Source: Triglochin maritima
Taxonomy: Eukaryota > Streptophyta > Magnoliopsida > Alismatales > Juncaginaceae
DNA length: 64,000 nt
NCBI GenBank assembly: GCA_963682175.1
Contig: OY821771.1
Coordinates: forward strand, 15,003,001-15,067,000
Reading direction: 5' to 3'
The notes under the pieces were generated by a model. The model worked only from the letters and a program-made list of their open reading frames with translations. It was not told the DNA's origin and ran no database searches. Made by a program: the position numbers and the translations under genes. Shown here one piece after another: positions 11,286-22,477 of the stretch. Position 1 is the stretch's first letter, and each line of letters begins with the position of its first letter.

Positions 11286-12706
11286 ATGGATAGTTATATG
11301 GGCAACCATCCATATCATTATTTGGACCAGGACAATTCTCCCTGGTATTCCGGACCCATGCAACCTAAGGTGGCTTAGACAAACACCTTGTATGGTTGGG
11401 ACAATCTTAATTGTGTGGTTGAGCGATCTTCATATTGGGGTGATATGAGAAAGGCACCGACTGTTACACCACCATCTAGTTATGTCGGATCATATGTTGG
11501 TCAACAAACTTAGACATTACAAGAACATTTTGCCTCTTTCATGCAAGTGGTATATGACATGGGTGCACTGGTAGCTCCAGTAGTTGTACCATGTGACTAT
11601 TGTGGGTTGAGTGATCATGTTTTCGGGGAATGTCCTTATGTTGCCCCAGAACCTGAGTATGAGCACACATTTTCCTAAAATGCTCAATGTGACCCTTACG
11701 CATCCGCGTACAACCAGAGAGGGATGGATTCGTGGGGAGACAATTCTTATTCAAATGCTTATACATCATTTCCACCCTAGTATCCTCCTCCCAAATACCC
11801 AGAATTCTACCAACACCCTACTTCAAATCATTGGACTCATTCTTAGCCTATCAACATCCAACCCAACAATTTCCCAAATTCTGACTTGATTCTCATAGTT
11901 GACCAGAGACTTGATTTTTTAGAACAAACCCTCCAAACGTTCATGGAAACCACACAAAATGTAATGAAGTCCACTCAAAATTCCACGCAAACTATGGAAA
12001 TGTATTTGAGTCAATTTACACAACAATTAAGTAAACGTGAGGAGAGTGACATTTCTTCTCAACATGAGGATTTATCTTCTGATATCGAACCACCACCACA
12101 TCCACAAATTCAAAGCACAATCTTTCAAAGTCAAACTCATAGTCAGTCTGAGGGACTTAGGTTTCAATTCATGAGCACATGCTGGGGGATTCGATTCAAA
12201 TTAAGAATAGCATGTACTAGTTTCATTATGAGTTGGCACAAGATTGTGCTTTATCTTTTTGTTCTGTGGCCGTTGAGCCACACGATCTTATTGTTGTGCC
12301 TCCTAACGACTCACCTGTGGTGGAGCAAGAGCTCCCAAGTACCCTTAATCTCATACAACCTGATGAGAGTTTGCCTCTCACTATTGTTCTTGATCATCTT
12401 GGATATGATGAGACATCAAACAATCACATTGTCAATGAGGGTATTGAGAGTTCCTTAAAGGATACCATGGGTAAGAGACCCACTTTCTGTTCTCCAGGTG
12501 AGTCAGACATGCCTAACGAGGTTCTTCACCTCGTTCCGACCCACCAGGCTGTTAGTTGGAGAGTTTGGATTGACGATCATAACTTCAGTTTTGCGACGGG
12601 AGAAACTCTTCTTCTGTTGCACAATATGTCCCAAACTCTTGAGAGGTTCAAGCTCTTTCAGTTTGATCCTTTGAATTTGCGTCCAATTCATGAACCTCTC
12701 CTTTGA
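11286..12706 (+). pseudogene. Gag-like zinc-knuckle protein remnant, copy 1 (family A, non-autonomous)
   Basis: An ATG at 11286 opens a frame starting MDSYMGNHPYHYLDQDN, interrupted by in-frame TAG codons at about 11370 and 11510 and by later stops and shifts. It has one retroviral-type zinc knuckle, CDYCGLSDHVFGEC (C-X2-C-X4-H-X4-C), near 11598-11640. A tail rich in Q, T and S follows, with a helical stretch LDFLEQTLQTFMETTQNVM at about 11910. The capsid-like domain of the relatives at 8222 and 37455 is missing, as is any protease motif. The last part (12233-12706) matches the region containing VALEPQD in the minus-strand element. It is a derivative that kept the nucleic-acid-binding part of gag. 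No function can be assigned beyond that. Confidence 0.7.
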
Positions 12707-14077
12707 TCTTGTGCTCTTTATGATAGGGGGACACGCATGAGTATTCTTGCCCCGCGTGGTGTCATGTTCCCATTCCAAGTGCATTTACCCACTTTTGAGG
12801 TTCCCATTTGATGTCCTTCAACAAATGAAGACGAGAACTTATTTTTGTACATAATTATTTGAAATATATATACATGACTCCACCAGTGAGCATTGATTGT
12901 TGTGGGCTCCAACCCTTGTGTATTTGGGCCCCATTTCTTTCACGTATTTGTATCCCTTCTTTAGAATCTCACAGGTTTTGAGGGAATTCGGTTTTGTGTC
13001 CATCAACATAACCATGAACTTCCCTTTGTGTTTCATGTTGGTGAAATCTTTTCTTTTTCATGCATAAATCCATGTAGTATCATGCTCGAATACAATGAGG
13101 ACAATACATGAAGTAGGTGTGGGGGTGTTTTATGTGTGTACATAGTCGAGTCTTTCTCATTTTCTTTTATGTTCTTTTGTTTTCTTTTGTGTGCATTGTT
13201 AGAGTCATGTCAATGTGCTGCATTTAATATCGATATATCTGCTTGTCATGATCTTGGGTGACTTGTCTTCTTTTTCTTGCCTTGGGCTTTACAATTTTCA
13301 CATTTCTTTCAAGATCTTCATGTGTTTGTGAAAGAAAATGTTTTGTGGGTTTTACATGTGTTTAGCATGTGCAAAACCGTTGAGAGGCAAAGTAAAAAGA
13401 AAGCTCCCAAAATTATCTTGAACTTGATGCATTAGGATATCTAGTACAGTGGCTTTAGGACTTATTTAGTCACTAGGATGCACCCCGGTTTTCCCTTGGG
13501 GGCGAGTAATCATAGGGTTTCAGTACTCAAACAATTAAAGAAGTCCATCCCGAACCTAGTGAGTCAATAATTTGTGTCTGTTAATTTAAGGAAGTTTGTT
13601 GTAGTCAAGGACCCTTTAAATCTTGTTGTGAGACATTAAGTGTAGGGTCTCTGGTTCATGTGTAGATAAGAAATAAGTGAGCAAGTGTTCTCTTTTCTCG
13701 CACGGCTCTTATCATTTGGCAAATTAAGTCCGAGGGGACTTTGTGCCTGGTGCTTTCGAGTCATCTGACTTGGGATGCACCGACCGAACTTCCGTTACAC
13801 GGGTGGTAGGGATTACCCTATGTGGAGATGTAGGGAAAGGTGTACGTGATAGTGTAAGTCCTCATACGCAATGATGCACGACCTGACCCTGAGAGAATTA
13901 CAAACCAACTAGTAAAAAAAAGAGGAAAAAAAAGAATAAAAAATTAAAAAAAATGGTCATGCAAATAAGAATCTTAATGGACTTTACACTTTGTATCGCT
14001 TGAGGATGTTAAGGTTATCCATGTCTTTCACTTAAGTTCTTAATTAACTTCCACGAATGATTCATTATGCTAAGTTG
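12707..14077 (+). mobile_element. 3' noncoding region, copy 1 (truncated)
   Basis: Collinear with 19511-20777 and, inverted, with 3900-5060. It holds an internal polypurine-like AGGTGTGGGGGTG at about 13112 after TGAGGACAATACATGAAGT, and the stem-loop GGTGC...GCACC at 13749-13781. It breaks off at 14077, before the GTTGCAC stem-loop, the final polypurine tract and an LTR, and runs straight into the second copy of the gag-like frame. Confidence 0.75.
13749..13781 (+). other. Conserved 3' noncoding stem-loop II, copy 1
   Basis: A 33-nt hairpin with outer arms GGTGC/GCACC and inner arms GAGTCA/TGACTT. Equivalent hairpins are at 20477-20509, 4166-4198 (minus) and 47108-47140 (minus). Confidence 0.6.
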
Positions 14078-14480
14078 GGACAATCCTGTATGGTTGGGAC
14101 AATCCTGATTGTGTGACTGAGCAGTCTCCAAATTGGGGTAATATGAGAGATACACCGTCTGCTAGACCAGTATCTAGTTACGTCAGATCATATGTTGGTC
14201 AACAAACTGAGACAATACAAGAACCTTTCGCCTCTTTCATGCATGTGGTAGATGACATGAGTGCACCGGTAACCCCTGTGGTTGTACCGTGTGACTATTG
14301 CGGGTTGAGTGGTTATGTTTTTGGGGAATGTCCTTATGTTCCACAGAGCCTGAGTAGGAGCACACATTTTCCCACAATGCTCAATGTGACCCTTACACAT
14401 CCGCGTACAACCCGAGAGGGATGGATTCATGGGAGACAATTCTTATTCAAATTCTTATATATCGTTTCCACCCCAGTATC
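14078..14480 (+). pseudogene. Gag-like zinc-knuckle protein remnant, copy 2, 5' part
   Basis: Second copy of the frame at 11395-11783. It keeps the zinc knuckle CDYCGLSGYVFGEC, where the expected histidine is replaced by tyrosine. The frame starts without the first 35 or so residues of copy 1. It is cut at 14480 by the copia-type insertion; GTATC at 14476-14480 is the left target duplication, and the frame resumes at 18482. Confidence 0.7.
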
Positions 14481-14750
14481 TGAAGGGAATGTGTTCTAAA
14501 AGTTTTACTTTTATATGTCAATTATTATGAATTGAATGTGCAAACATTTTGTTCCTTGATTATGGTATTCGTCTTTTGGAAGTGTTAAGGAAGAGGCGCT
14601 TGGTCCTTAACCGTAGAGCTCTAAAAGATAATGGTTTACATAATTCAAAACTTATTCACAATCATGGTAATTAACATAAAACATTAATCACCAAGATAAG
14701 ATTGTCGTGTTGGTCATCGATTGTTGTAGCTCTAAAATAATTGACGACAC
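14481..14750 (+). mobile_element. Truncated left copia LTR
   Basis: The first 270 bp of the copia LTR family also seen at 16342, 28093 and 48138, clearly similar to 16342 onward. It includes the inverted repeat GTTAAGGA...TCCTTAAC near 14586. Similarity stops after TTGACGACAC, where the Ulp1-like segment starts. Confidence 0.85.
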
Positions 14751-15793
14751 GATCCAACTATCCTTACCTTTTCCCCAACCGCAACCTCATCCCAAGAAGT
14801 AGCCCCAACCCTTGCTTCAGTCCCATCTCATGATTACCAGCTTTTGTAGGAAGGTTGGAGAGGGTAGAAGCAACGCAATTGCCGATGGAAGCAACACAAA
14901 TGTCGATAGAGGCAACGCAAATGTCGATGGAAGAAAAACAACTATCAATCGAAGTTCAACTAAAGAGCATCCTTGAGAATCAGTTGCCCATGATGGACCA
15001 GATGTCTAAGATCTTGTCTTTGGTAGAAGAACCTTCGAGACCACCAACTGATGATGAAGATAATATACCTGACGATTACAAAGTTGAAGTAGATCCGTCC
15101 ACCCCGTTGGCTATGGTTGTATCAGAGGAGGAGACATTCCCCAAAACATCTTCAGGATGTCTACACTGACCCAACCAAGAAATGACGTCGTACAAAGGAC
15201 AACCCTTTAGTTCTCGTCCGTTTGAAGAAGCTAGTCGAAAGACAATTGAGGACATTAGAATGGTGGGTATTTGGGAGGATCCCTACAGAGAAGTTTACTT
15301 AGGATTCAGATTGTGTCTCATTTGTCACCGGGCTCGAGGGTTAGGTCATGCCTTCTTGGAAGGGAAAGGAATAAATGTATTGGTGCCAGTGCTACAAGAA
15401 CATACATTGGTTTGCGATCGAGGCATCAATTCCCGATTGTACATTCAACATCTACAATGTAGATGTGATGATCATTTCTGAGGTAGCTCTGGAGTCGTTT
15501 ATGAGGTCATGTTGTCGCCTCCTCCCTTCTCCAATGTATTGTTCCTCACTGTTCAACGACCACCCGAAAGTTGAGACCTTAATAGGATGCAAACCACTAG
15601 AATTCGGATGGCGCCGTCTGACACCGTAGAAGGTCCTCAAACCCATTGAAGGTAAATTTCATGATTACTTCAAAGTTAAAATGGTTAATGCTTTTATACC
15701 ATATATTTATGATTAATGCTACTAATTTTGCACTGGAGATTGTGGCATGTACGCCATCAAGCATATTGAGCATCGTGTAGTGAATCTTCCATT
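14751..15793 (+). pseudogene. Ulp1-like (C48) cysteine protease gene fragment
   Basis: A coding-like stretch unrelated to LTR retrotransposons. Near the start (14855-15169) is a helical run of imperfect seven-residue repeats (EATQMSM-type), then an acidic linker. At 15375-15629 comes the hallmark CYKNIHWFAIEASIPDCTFN, followed near 15735 by TGDCGMYAIKHIEHR. These are the His and Cys regions of Ulp1/SUMO-protease-like domains, which plants carry both as host genes and inside some MULE and other transposons. At least three frameshifts or stops separate the pieces (near 15169, 15330 and 15715). It ends at 15793 against a second copia LTR. It could be a captured host gene piece or part of a DNA transposon that inserted here. 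Non-functional. Confidence 0.72.
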
Positions 15794-16285
15794 TGAAAGG
15801 AATGTGTTCAAAAAGTTTACTTTTATGTCTTTTATTATGAATTGAATGTACACATATTTTGTTCATTGTTTAATGTATTCGTCTTTTGGAAGTGTTAAGG
15901 AAGAGGCTCTTTGTCCTTAACTATAGAGCTCTAAAACATAATGGTTTGCATAAATCAAAAGTGATTTACAATCATGGTAATTAACATATAACATTAATTA
16001 CAGAGATAAGATTGTCATGTTGGTTAAAGGATATTGTAGCTCGACATGTATTTAACAACATGAGTATGTGAAATAGAAAATGTTTGTTTCATATATTGAA
16101 TAGATCTAATAAATGAAAACATTATAGAATTGTATTTGTGTCATTAAGCTTTTCATTGTGTTTTTGAATCCTAAGATATGAGATCTATATATTTTCACAT
16201 GAGAATTATATAATTTGATTATCATCAAAATTTATCATTGCGTATAGTGATAAATGTATTAGTCGGTTAATTATATATGACTTGT
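15794..16285 (+). mobile_element. Partial copia LTR between the Ulp1-like fragment and a family A LTR tip
   Basis: Starts TGAAAGGAATGTG and follows the copia LTR for about 490 bp, with a more diverged sequence than its neighbours, then stops. Confidence 0.8.
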
Positions 16286-16341
16286 TGTTTGATTAATTAA
16301 AGTTTAAACCGCAAGTGCACAACCGTCGGTGATGACGGGGC
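16286..16341 (-). mobile_element. Tip of a family A LTR, minus strand
   Basis: TGATTAATTAAAG followed by AACCGCAAGTGCACAACCGT matches the end block of family A LTRs read on the minus strand (compare 44925 and 63138). Only about 50 bp remain before the next copia LTR starts. Confidence 0.6.
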
Positions 16342-18481
16342 TGAAAGGAATGTGTTCTAAAAGTTTTACTTTTATATGTCAATTATTATGAATTGGATGT
16401 GCAAACATTTTGTTCCTTGATTATGGTATTCGTCTTTTGGAAATGTTAAGGAAGAGACGTTTGGTCCTTAACCGTAGAGCTCTAAAAGATAATAGTTTAG
16501 ATAAATCAAAAGTTATTCACAATCATGGTAATTAACATGGAACATTAATTACCGAGATAATATTGTCGTGTTGGTCATCGATTGTTGTAGCTCTACAAAT
16601 AATTGACGACACAAGTATATAAAAGAGGAAAATATTACTTTTACATATTGAATAGACCTATCGAGTAAAACATTATAGAATTGTGTTTCGTGTCATTAAT
16701 GTTTTACTGTGTCTTGGATCCTAAGATATGAGACTTATATCTTTTCACTCAAGAAGTGCTTAATTTGATTATTGTCAAAAGTTATCAATGAGTATAGTGA
16801 TAAAGGCAATAGTTGGTTGAACATGACTTGTGCTGGAAAAGATAGCTAGTCAAACGATTATCATTGCCCCTCTTAATTGAGTGATGATATTAGTGGGCCC
16901 CTTGATAAAGAAAATTATAATGTGCACAATGTAACTTGAGTTAAGTTACATAGTTATAATTAGCTTAAAGAGATCAAGAAATGAATATAATACAAAGGTG
17001 ACACATTTCTACTTTGTGTATATTCTTAATATCATGAGGCAAGGGACGGACACAAGTGGTGCACTTACATCACTAAATGGATCGTGTTTAGTTCGAGTGG
17101 AACAAAGACATCTATGCTAATTGGGTAACTATAATGTGTAGCTAGATACCGCTTATAGTTTGAGATATTAAGTGCTTAATATCACTGTCGATTCAGCTTA
17201 GATCCTCCTATAGGTCACACTACAAAATTGGGAAACAAGAAGCTTGATTTTGAGTACATATGACGTGTCGGGTTTCCTGTGAAAAAAGGACACATGTAGT
17301 GAATGAAAAAAATCAATATGTCATGAGAATTGACATAATTAGAATCATAATAAATTCATATGAGGTGTGTATATTATGGGGTGTGATAATTTAATATTAC
17401 ATAAGATAATATTTTACATAAGATATAAATTTGCTAAAAACCCCAAAAGATCAAATTTTGTTGAAAACAAATCCAAAATTTGACAAATGCAAAATCAGGG
17501 TCAAACACGGTGAACCGTTTAGGGTTCGGTCGACCGAGGTGTCTTCCGAACGGTCAACCGAACGGGGAACGGGTAAGCACAATGTTGACCGAAATTGTCT
17601 GGAATGCCTGGACAATTGGGTTCGGTGAACCGAGCGTGAACGGTCAACCGAGAGAAAATATCTTGGAATATTTTCGGTAGACCGAAGGTGACACAGTCGT
17701 CCGATGAATGTTCGCCAGGAGAAAGTTTGGTGGGTCAACGGTCGACCGAGCAAGACGCGGATCGTCCGACTTTTTCCAGAGAATTTTTCTCATGCATATT
17801 CGGTCGACCGTCTAGCTCACGGTCCACCGAACATGTGTTATAACCGAAAAGTGCGATTTTTGCCTGAATTATTAAGAGAATAATTAGATCATGGGTTGGA
17901 TTAATTCCATATTTAATTAAACATTTTTAGGATGCTTATGTGGAAATTTGAGATTAATTTTAGGAGAGAATAAGCAAGAGATCATGACTAAAGAATAGTT
18001 CTTGATAAGGATGTTTTGGGAGCCTATAAAAGGACCCCTCATCCTACATGTTTAGGTTAATGCAAAAAATCTTTCTCTCATTAATCTCTCCCTTAATCAC
18101 CACGAAAATCTCTTAATAGTTTTAAGTTTTGGAGATAGAAATCTCAGGAGCTTAAAGAGGGGTTATTAGCTAGATTCTAAGCCCAATTAGAGATGATTGG
18201 CTAGCTCCTTTCTCTCTAATCTTGTTTAGAGTTTCGTGAATACTTGGAGGTGAATCGGCGGGCGATTCGACGAGCAACGGAACTCCAGATCTTCTGAAAG
18301 GTTTTAGAGAACCTTTGGGTATGATTCTCTATTCTTTGTTTATTTTAATATGTATAGGAATGCATGATATTAGAATAAACAAATACATGTACGTAAAATC
18401 AATGAAAATATGAAATCGATCTTGTATGTTTGTATTTAAAAATTTAAAATATATACATAAATAGGGACACAAAATCCTACA
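16342..18481 (+). mobile_element. Complete copia LTR (right end of the insertion)
   Basis: 2,140 bp, TGAAAGGAATGTG...AATCCTACA. A cluster of TCGGT-NN-ACCGA palindromes lies at 17515-17850, a TATA-like CTATAAAAGG at 18024-18033, and an inverted repeat GTTAAGGA...TCCTTAAC near 16445. It is closely related to 28093-30269. Confidence 0.9.
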
Positions 18482-19510
18482 GTATCCTCCTCCCGAATAC
18501 CCAGAATTCTACCAACACCCTACTTCGAATCATTGGATTCATTCTCAGCCTATCAACACTCAACCCAACAATTTCCCAAATTCTGACTTGGGCCTCACAG
18601 TTGACCCTAGACTTGATTCTTTAGAACAAACTCTCCAAACGTTCATGGAAACCACTCAAAATGTTATGAAGTCCACTTAAAATTCCCTGCAAACTATGTA
18701 AATGTATATGACTCAAATTACACAACAATTAAGTAAACGTGAGGAGGGTGACATTTCTTGTCAACATGAGGATCTATCTTCTGATATCGAACCACCACCA
18801 CATCAACAAATTCAAAGCACAGTCTTTCAAAGTCAAACTCCTAGTCAGTCTGAAGGACTTGGGGTTTCAATTCACGATCACATGGTGGGGGATTCGATCC
18901 AAATTGAGAAGAGCATGGACCAACTTAATTTTGAGTCGGTACATGGTCGGCACATGATTGTGCCTTACCTTTTTGTCCCGTGGCCCTTGAGCCACATGAT
19001 ATTGTTGTCGAGCCTTTTAAGGAATCACCTATGGTGTAGAAAGAGCTCCCTAGTACCCTTAATTTCATACGACCTGATGAGAGTTTGCCTCTCACTATTG
19101 TTCCTGATCATCTTGGAAATGATGGGACATCAAAAAATCACATCTCTAATTAGGGTATTGGGAGTGCCTAAGAGGATACCTTGGGTAAGAGACTCATCTT
19201 CTGTTCGCCAGGTGAGTCGGACATGCATAACGAGGTTCTTGACCTCGTTCCGACCCACAAACCTGTTGGTTGGAGAGTTTGGATTGACGATTATAACTTC
19301 ACTTCTGCAACGGGAGAAACTCTTCTTCCGTTGCACATTATGTCCCAAACTCTTGAGAGGTTCAAGCTCTTTCAGTTTGATCCTTTGAATGAGACGCCTT
19401 TTCGTCTAATTCATGAAACTCTCCTTCCATCTTGTGCTCTTTGTGAGGGGGCCCGACGAATGAGTATTCTGTCCCTACGTGGTGTCATGTTCTCATTCAA
19501 AGTGCACTGA
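18482..19510 (+). pseudogene. Gag-like zinc-knuckle protein remnant, copy 2, 3' part
   Basis: Continues the frame interrupted at 14480, matching 11783-12790 of copy 1. The longest open piece, 19181-19510, ends the protein with CEGARRMSILSLRGVMF. The related tail of copy 1 stops earlier because of a deletion (LNLRPIHEPLL versus LNETPFRLIHETLL). Several stops occur between 18490 and 19160. Confidence 0.7.
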
Positions 19511-21125
19511 CCCACTTTTGAGGTTCCCATTTGATGTCCTTTGACAAATGAAGATGGAAACTTATTTTTGTACATGGTTATATTTCAACATAAAAAGGAA
19601 GAAAAAAGAAATAAATGCAATAAAAGACTCCACGAGTGAGCAATGATCGTTGTGGTGCTCAACCCTTGTGTTTTTGGCCCCATTTTTTCCACGTATTTGT
19701 ATCCCTTCCTTAGTATTTCACAGATTTTAAGGGGAATTTGGGTTGTGTCCATCCACATAACCATGAATTTCCCTTTGCATTTCATGCTGGTGAGATCTTT
19801 TCTTTTTCATGCATAAATCCATGTAGTGTCATGCTCGCATTCATTGAGGACAATGCATGAAGTAAGTGTGGGAGAGTGTTTTACGTGTGTACATAGTCGA
19901 GTCTTTCTCCTTTTGTTTGTATTGTTAGGGTCATGTTAGTGTGCTGCATTTAATATCGGTATATCTGTCTGTCATGATCCTTGGGTGCATTGTCTCCTTT
20001 TGCTTGTCTAGTGCTTTAAATTTTGACATTTCTTTCAAAATATTCAAGTGTTTGCCAAAGAAAATGTTTTGTGGGTTTTGCGTGTGTTTAGCATGTGTGA
20101 AAACGTTTTGAGGCAATCAAAAGAGAAGAACCCAAAATTTTGACTTGAACATGATGCATTAGGATATCTAGTATACCGGCTTTGGTCTTATCGAGTCGTA
20201 AGGATGCACCCGTGTTTTCTTTCGGATGGAGAGTAATCATAGGGTTTCAGTACTCAAACTAATAATGAAGTTCACCTTGAACCTAGTGAATCGAATAATT
20301 TGTGTCTATTAATATAAGGAAGTTTGTCGTAGTCAGGGACCCTTAAAATCTTGTTATGAAACTTTAAGAGTAGGGGTTTTGGTTCATGTGTAGATAAGAA
20401 ATAAGTTAGTAGGTGTTCTCTCTTCTCGCACGGCTCCAATCACTCGGTAAGTTAGGTCCAATGGGACGTAGTGCCTGGTGCTTTCGAGTCATCTGACTTG
20501 GGATGCACCGACCGAACTCCTGTTACACGGGTTGTAGGGATCACCCTATGTGGAGATGTGGTGGAAGGTGTACGTGATTGTGTAAGTTATCATGGGCAAT
20601 GATGCATGAAACCTCACACTGGGAGAATCAAACACCAACTAGACAAAAATAAAAATAAAAAGAAAAAAAAGAAATGGTAATGCAAATAAGAACCTTAATG
20701 GAGTTTACACTTTGTATCATTTGAGGATGTTAAGGTTGCCCATGTCTTTCGCTTAAGTCCTTAATTAACTTTCATGAATGGTTCATTAGGCTAGGTGTGT
20801 GGACTAAATACATATATAAAGTCGGCATGTAGAATTACCGTATCCATTAATCGATAAAAATGAGTCCATCGAGTTGTGTTGTTAGGTTGAATAATGCATC
20901 AATGTTCGGATTTTGTGGGTATATCCGTTGAAAACTCCCAGGAGACAACACTCCTCCTCCTTCGTGACAAGGAGGTTTAACGGCTTGTTGCACGTGCTAA
21001 GTGCAACCGTGATTCCTACGAAAGTGAGTTAGGATTTCCCTATTTTTCGTGTGTGTTTTCCTTTCTTTCATTTTTCCCTTACTTTGTTTTGCTTGGGACT
21101 AGAAAAAGTTAGGTGTGGGGGTATT
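19511..21125 (+). mobile_element. 3' noncoding region, copy 2, with polypurine tract
   Basis: Noncoding sequence after the second gag-like frame. It holds an internal polypurine-like AAGTGTGGGAGAGTG at about 19864, hairpin GGTGC...GCACC at 20477-20509, an inverted repeat CCTCCTT...AAGGAGG near 20957-20975, hairpin GTTGCAC...GTGCAAC at 20987-21007, and the final polypurine tract AGGTGTGGGGGTATT at 21111-21125 against the LTR. Confidence 0.8.
20987..21007 (+). other. Conserved 3' noncoding stem-loop, copy 2
   Basis: Arms GTTGCAC and GTGCAAC around GTGCTAA, 119 bp before the LTR. This is the perfect version of the hairpin. Confidence 0.7.
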
Positions 21126-22477
21126 TGATTGACATCATATTATGCATATATTTGTGTTTTAAATCCTTTATTTTTAGCTTAAGGATTGCTACGTAACGAG
21201 TTTTATGTTTATGTTTCAGGAATAAATAGGTTGAGAAGAAGAGACTCAAAAAGGACTTAAAAGCAAAGAAAATGTCTAAGATGCAAGACCTATGGACTGA
21301 GATGCAAGAGATAAGGACCTGAATGTAAAACCAAAATGACCAATGAGCAAATCAAGAAGCTCTACAACATCATGAGGAGTATTTTGGCAATTAGATCTTG
21401 GCGCAAACATCAGACATGAATAAATCAAGCCAGACAACCACACTCCAAATCCAAACCCAATCCAGAGTATATAGACCACTGATTGGTGGTCCAAGAGCGA
21501 TGATTGGCGGTTGGTTCTTCTCTGGATCCAATAAGAGTTACGTGGGTCATGTATTAGAGTGTTTTATGTCTATTTTTAGTAGTGCATTAGTCTCATATGA
21601 GGGATTATCCCCGATTGCCTTTTTTCTATGACTATGAATAGAACTATTTCTTCTCCTTTGTATCTCTTCTCTTGGTGGTCATCCCCTCTACAAGAAGTAA
21701 AGCCTTGGAACAAAACTCTGGTGGAGAGAGACTACTTGAAGTGTGAGTGAGTAATAAAAGATGTTTTGTTAGTTTATTCATATTGTCTCTTTTCAATTCA
21801 TGCATGCCTTAGTTAACTTTGTTTGTTTTAATCGTCATAAAATTAATTAGCATGTTAGTCTAATAATGTGTGAGTAGTTTCATCTCCCTTTGGACGGGTG
21901 GAGATGATGTTTATACATGCAATAAAGAATGAAAATGAATGCTTTATTTTGAAATGTGTTGATAAATGTGGATGTATGCTTGCTTGTTTAGAGTAGAACA
22001 CTTCACCTGATGGAACAACTATTAGACACCTCTCATACTTGTTTAGGTTCCGAAATAATCAACTTGTGTATGTGAATGTTAATCAATTAGGTAGTAATTG
22101 GATTAATAGGTTTTGCCATAATCGTTAGACACTTTCTATACATAAAAACACTACTTACATTTATGCCTATTGAATGCATTTTTCCCCATCTTATTGCATG
22201 TGTACACTCACTCCACCCCTCACGAGTTTCTCTTCCTAACTTACAACTTGTTTTTATTAGTTACTTAGTTTAATTTTATTTCATCTCGTGCTTTCATCTT
22301 CTTTGATTGTTTCGTGCTAGTTTAGTGTAGTTTAGTTAGTCTCATCAATTCATGCTCTCTATTTTCCGTCACTTGATTTCCTTAAAATCAGAATCTACTC
22401 ACCTCCCCGCCGATTGACCCGTATTTGCCGCTTCTTCAACGACGCTGTGCACTTCCGGTAAATATAAACGATTAACA
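21126..22477 (+). mobile_element. Family A 3' LTR, plus strand
   Basis: 1,352 bp, TGATTGACAT...GATTAACA, preceded by a polypurine tract. It contains a perfect hairpin palindrome GACCAC-TGATTG-GTGGTC at 21474-21491. It abuts the LINE-1 ORF1 fragment at 22478. Its terminal subtype matches the solo LTR at 24816-26232 rather than the LTR at 8771. Confidence 0.87.

Larger units (their letters stand above)
14481..18481 (+). mobile_element. Copia-type insertion with rearranged interior
   Basis: Flanked by GTATC at 14476-14480 and 18482-18486, a perfect 5-bp target duplication, and bounded by LTR ends TGAAGGGAATG and AATCCTACA. The left LTR is truncated and the right one is complete. Between them lie a Ulp1-like gene fragment, another partial copia LTR and the tip of a family A LTR. 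No copia gag or pol remains. The matching flanks show that the outer ends belong to one insertion event. Confidence 0.8.
11395..20777 (+). repeat. Tandem duplication inside the family A element (unit about 2.7 kb)
   Basis: 11395-14077 (2.68 kb) is repeated as 14096-20777 once the 4.0-kb copia-type insertion is removed (also about 2.68 kb). Both units contain the zinc-knuckle frame from its early part to the end, then the noncoding block. At the joint, TGGTTGGGACAATC occurs twice within about 25 bp, consistent with unequal recombination or template switching. Confidence 0.75.

Noticed and set aside
8771..22477. Reading the two plus-strand family A LTRs as a pair of one intact element
   Set aside because: Flanks CTCAG and AGCCT do not match and the LTR sequences differ in subtype, including their last bases.
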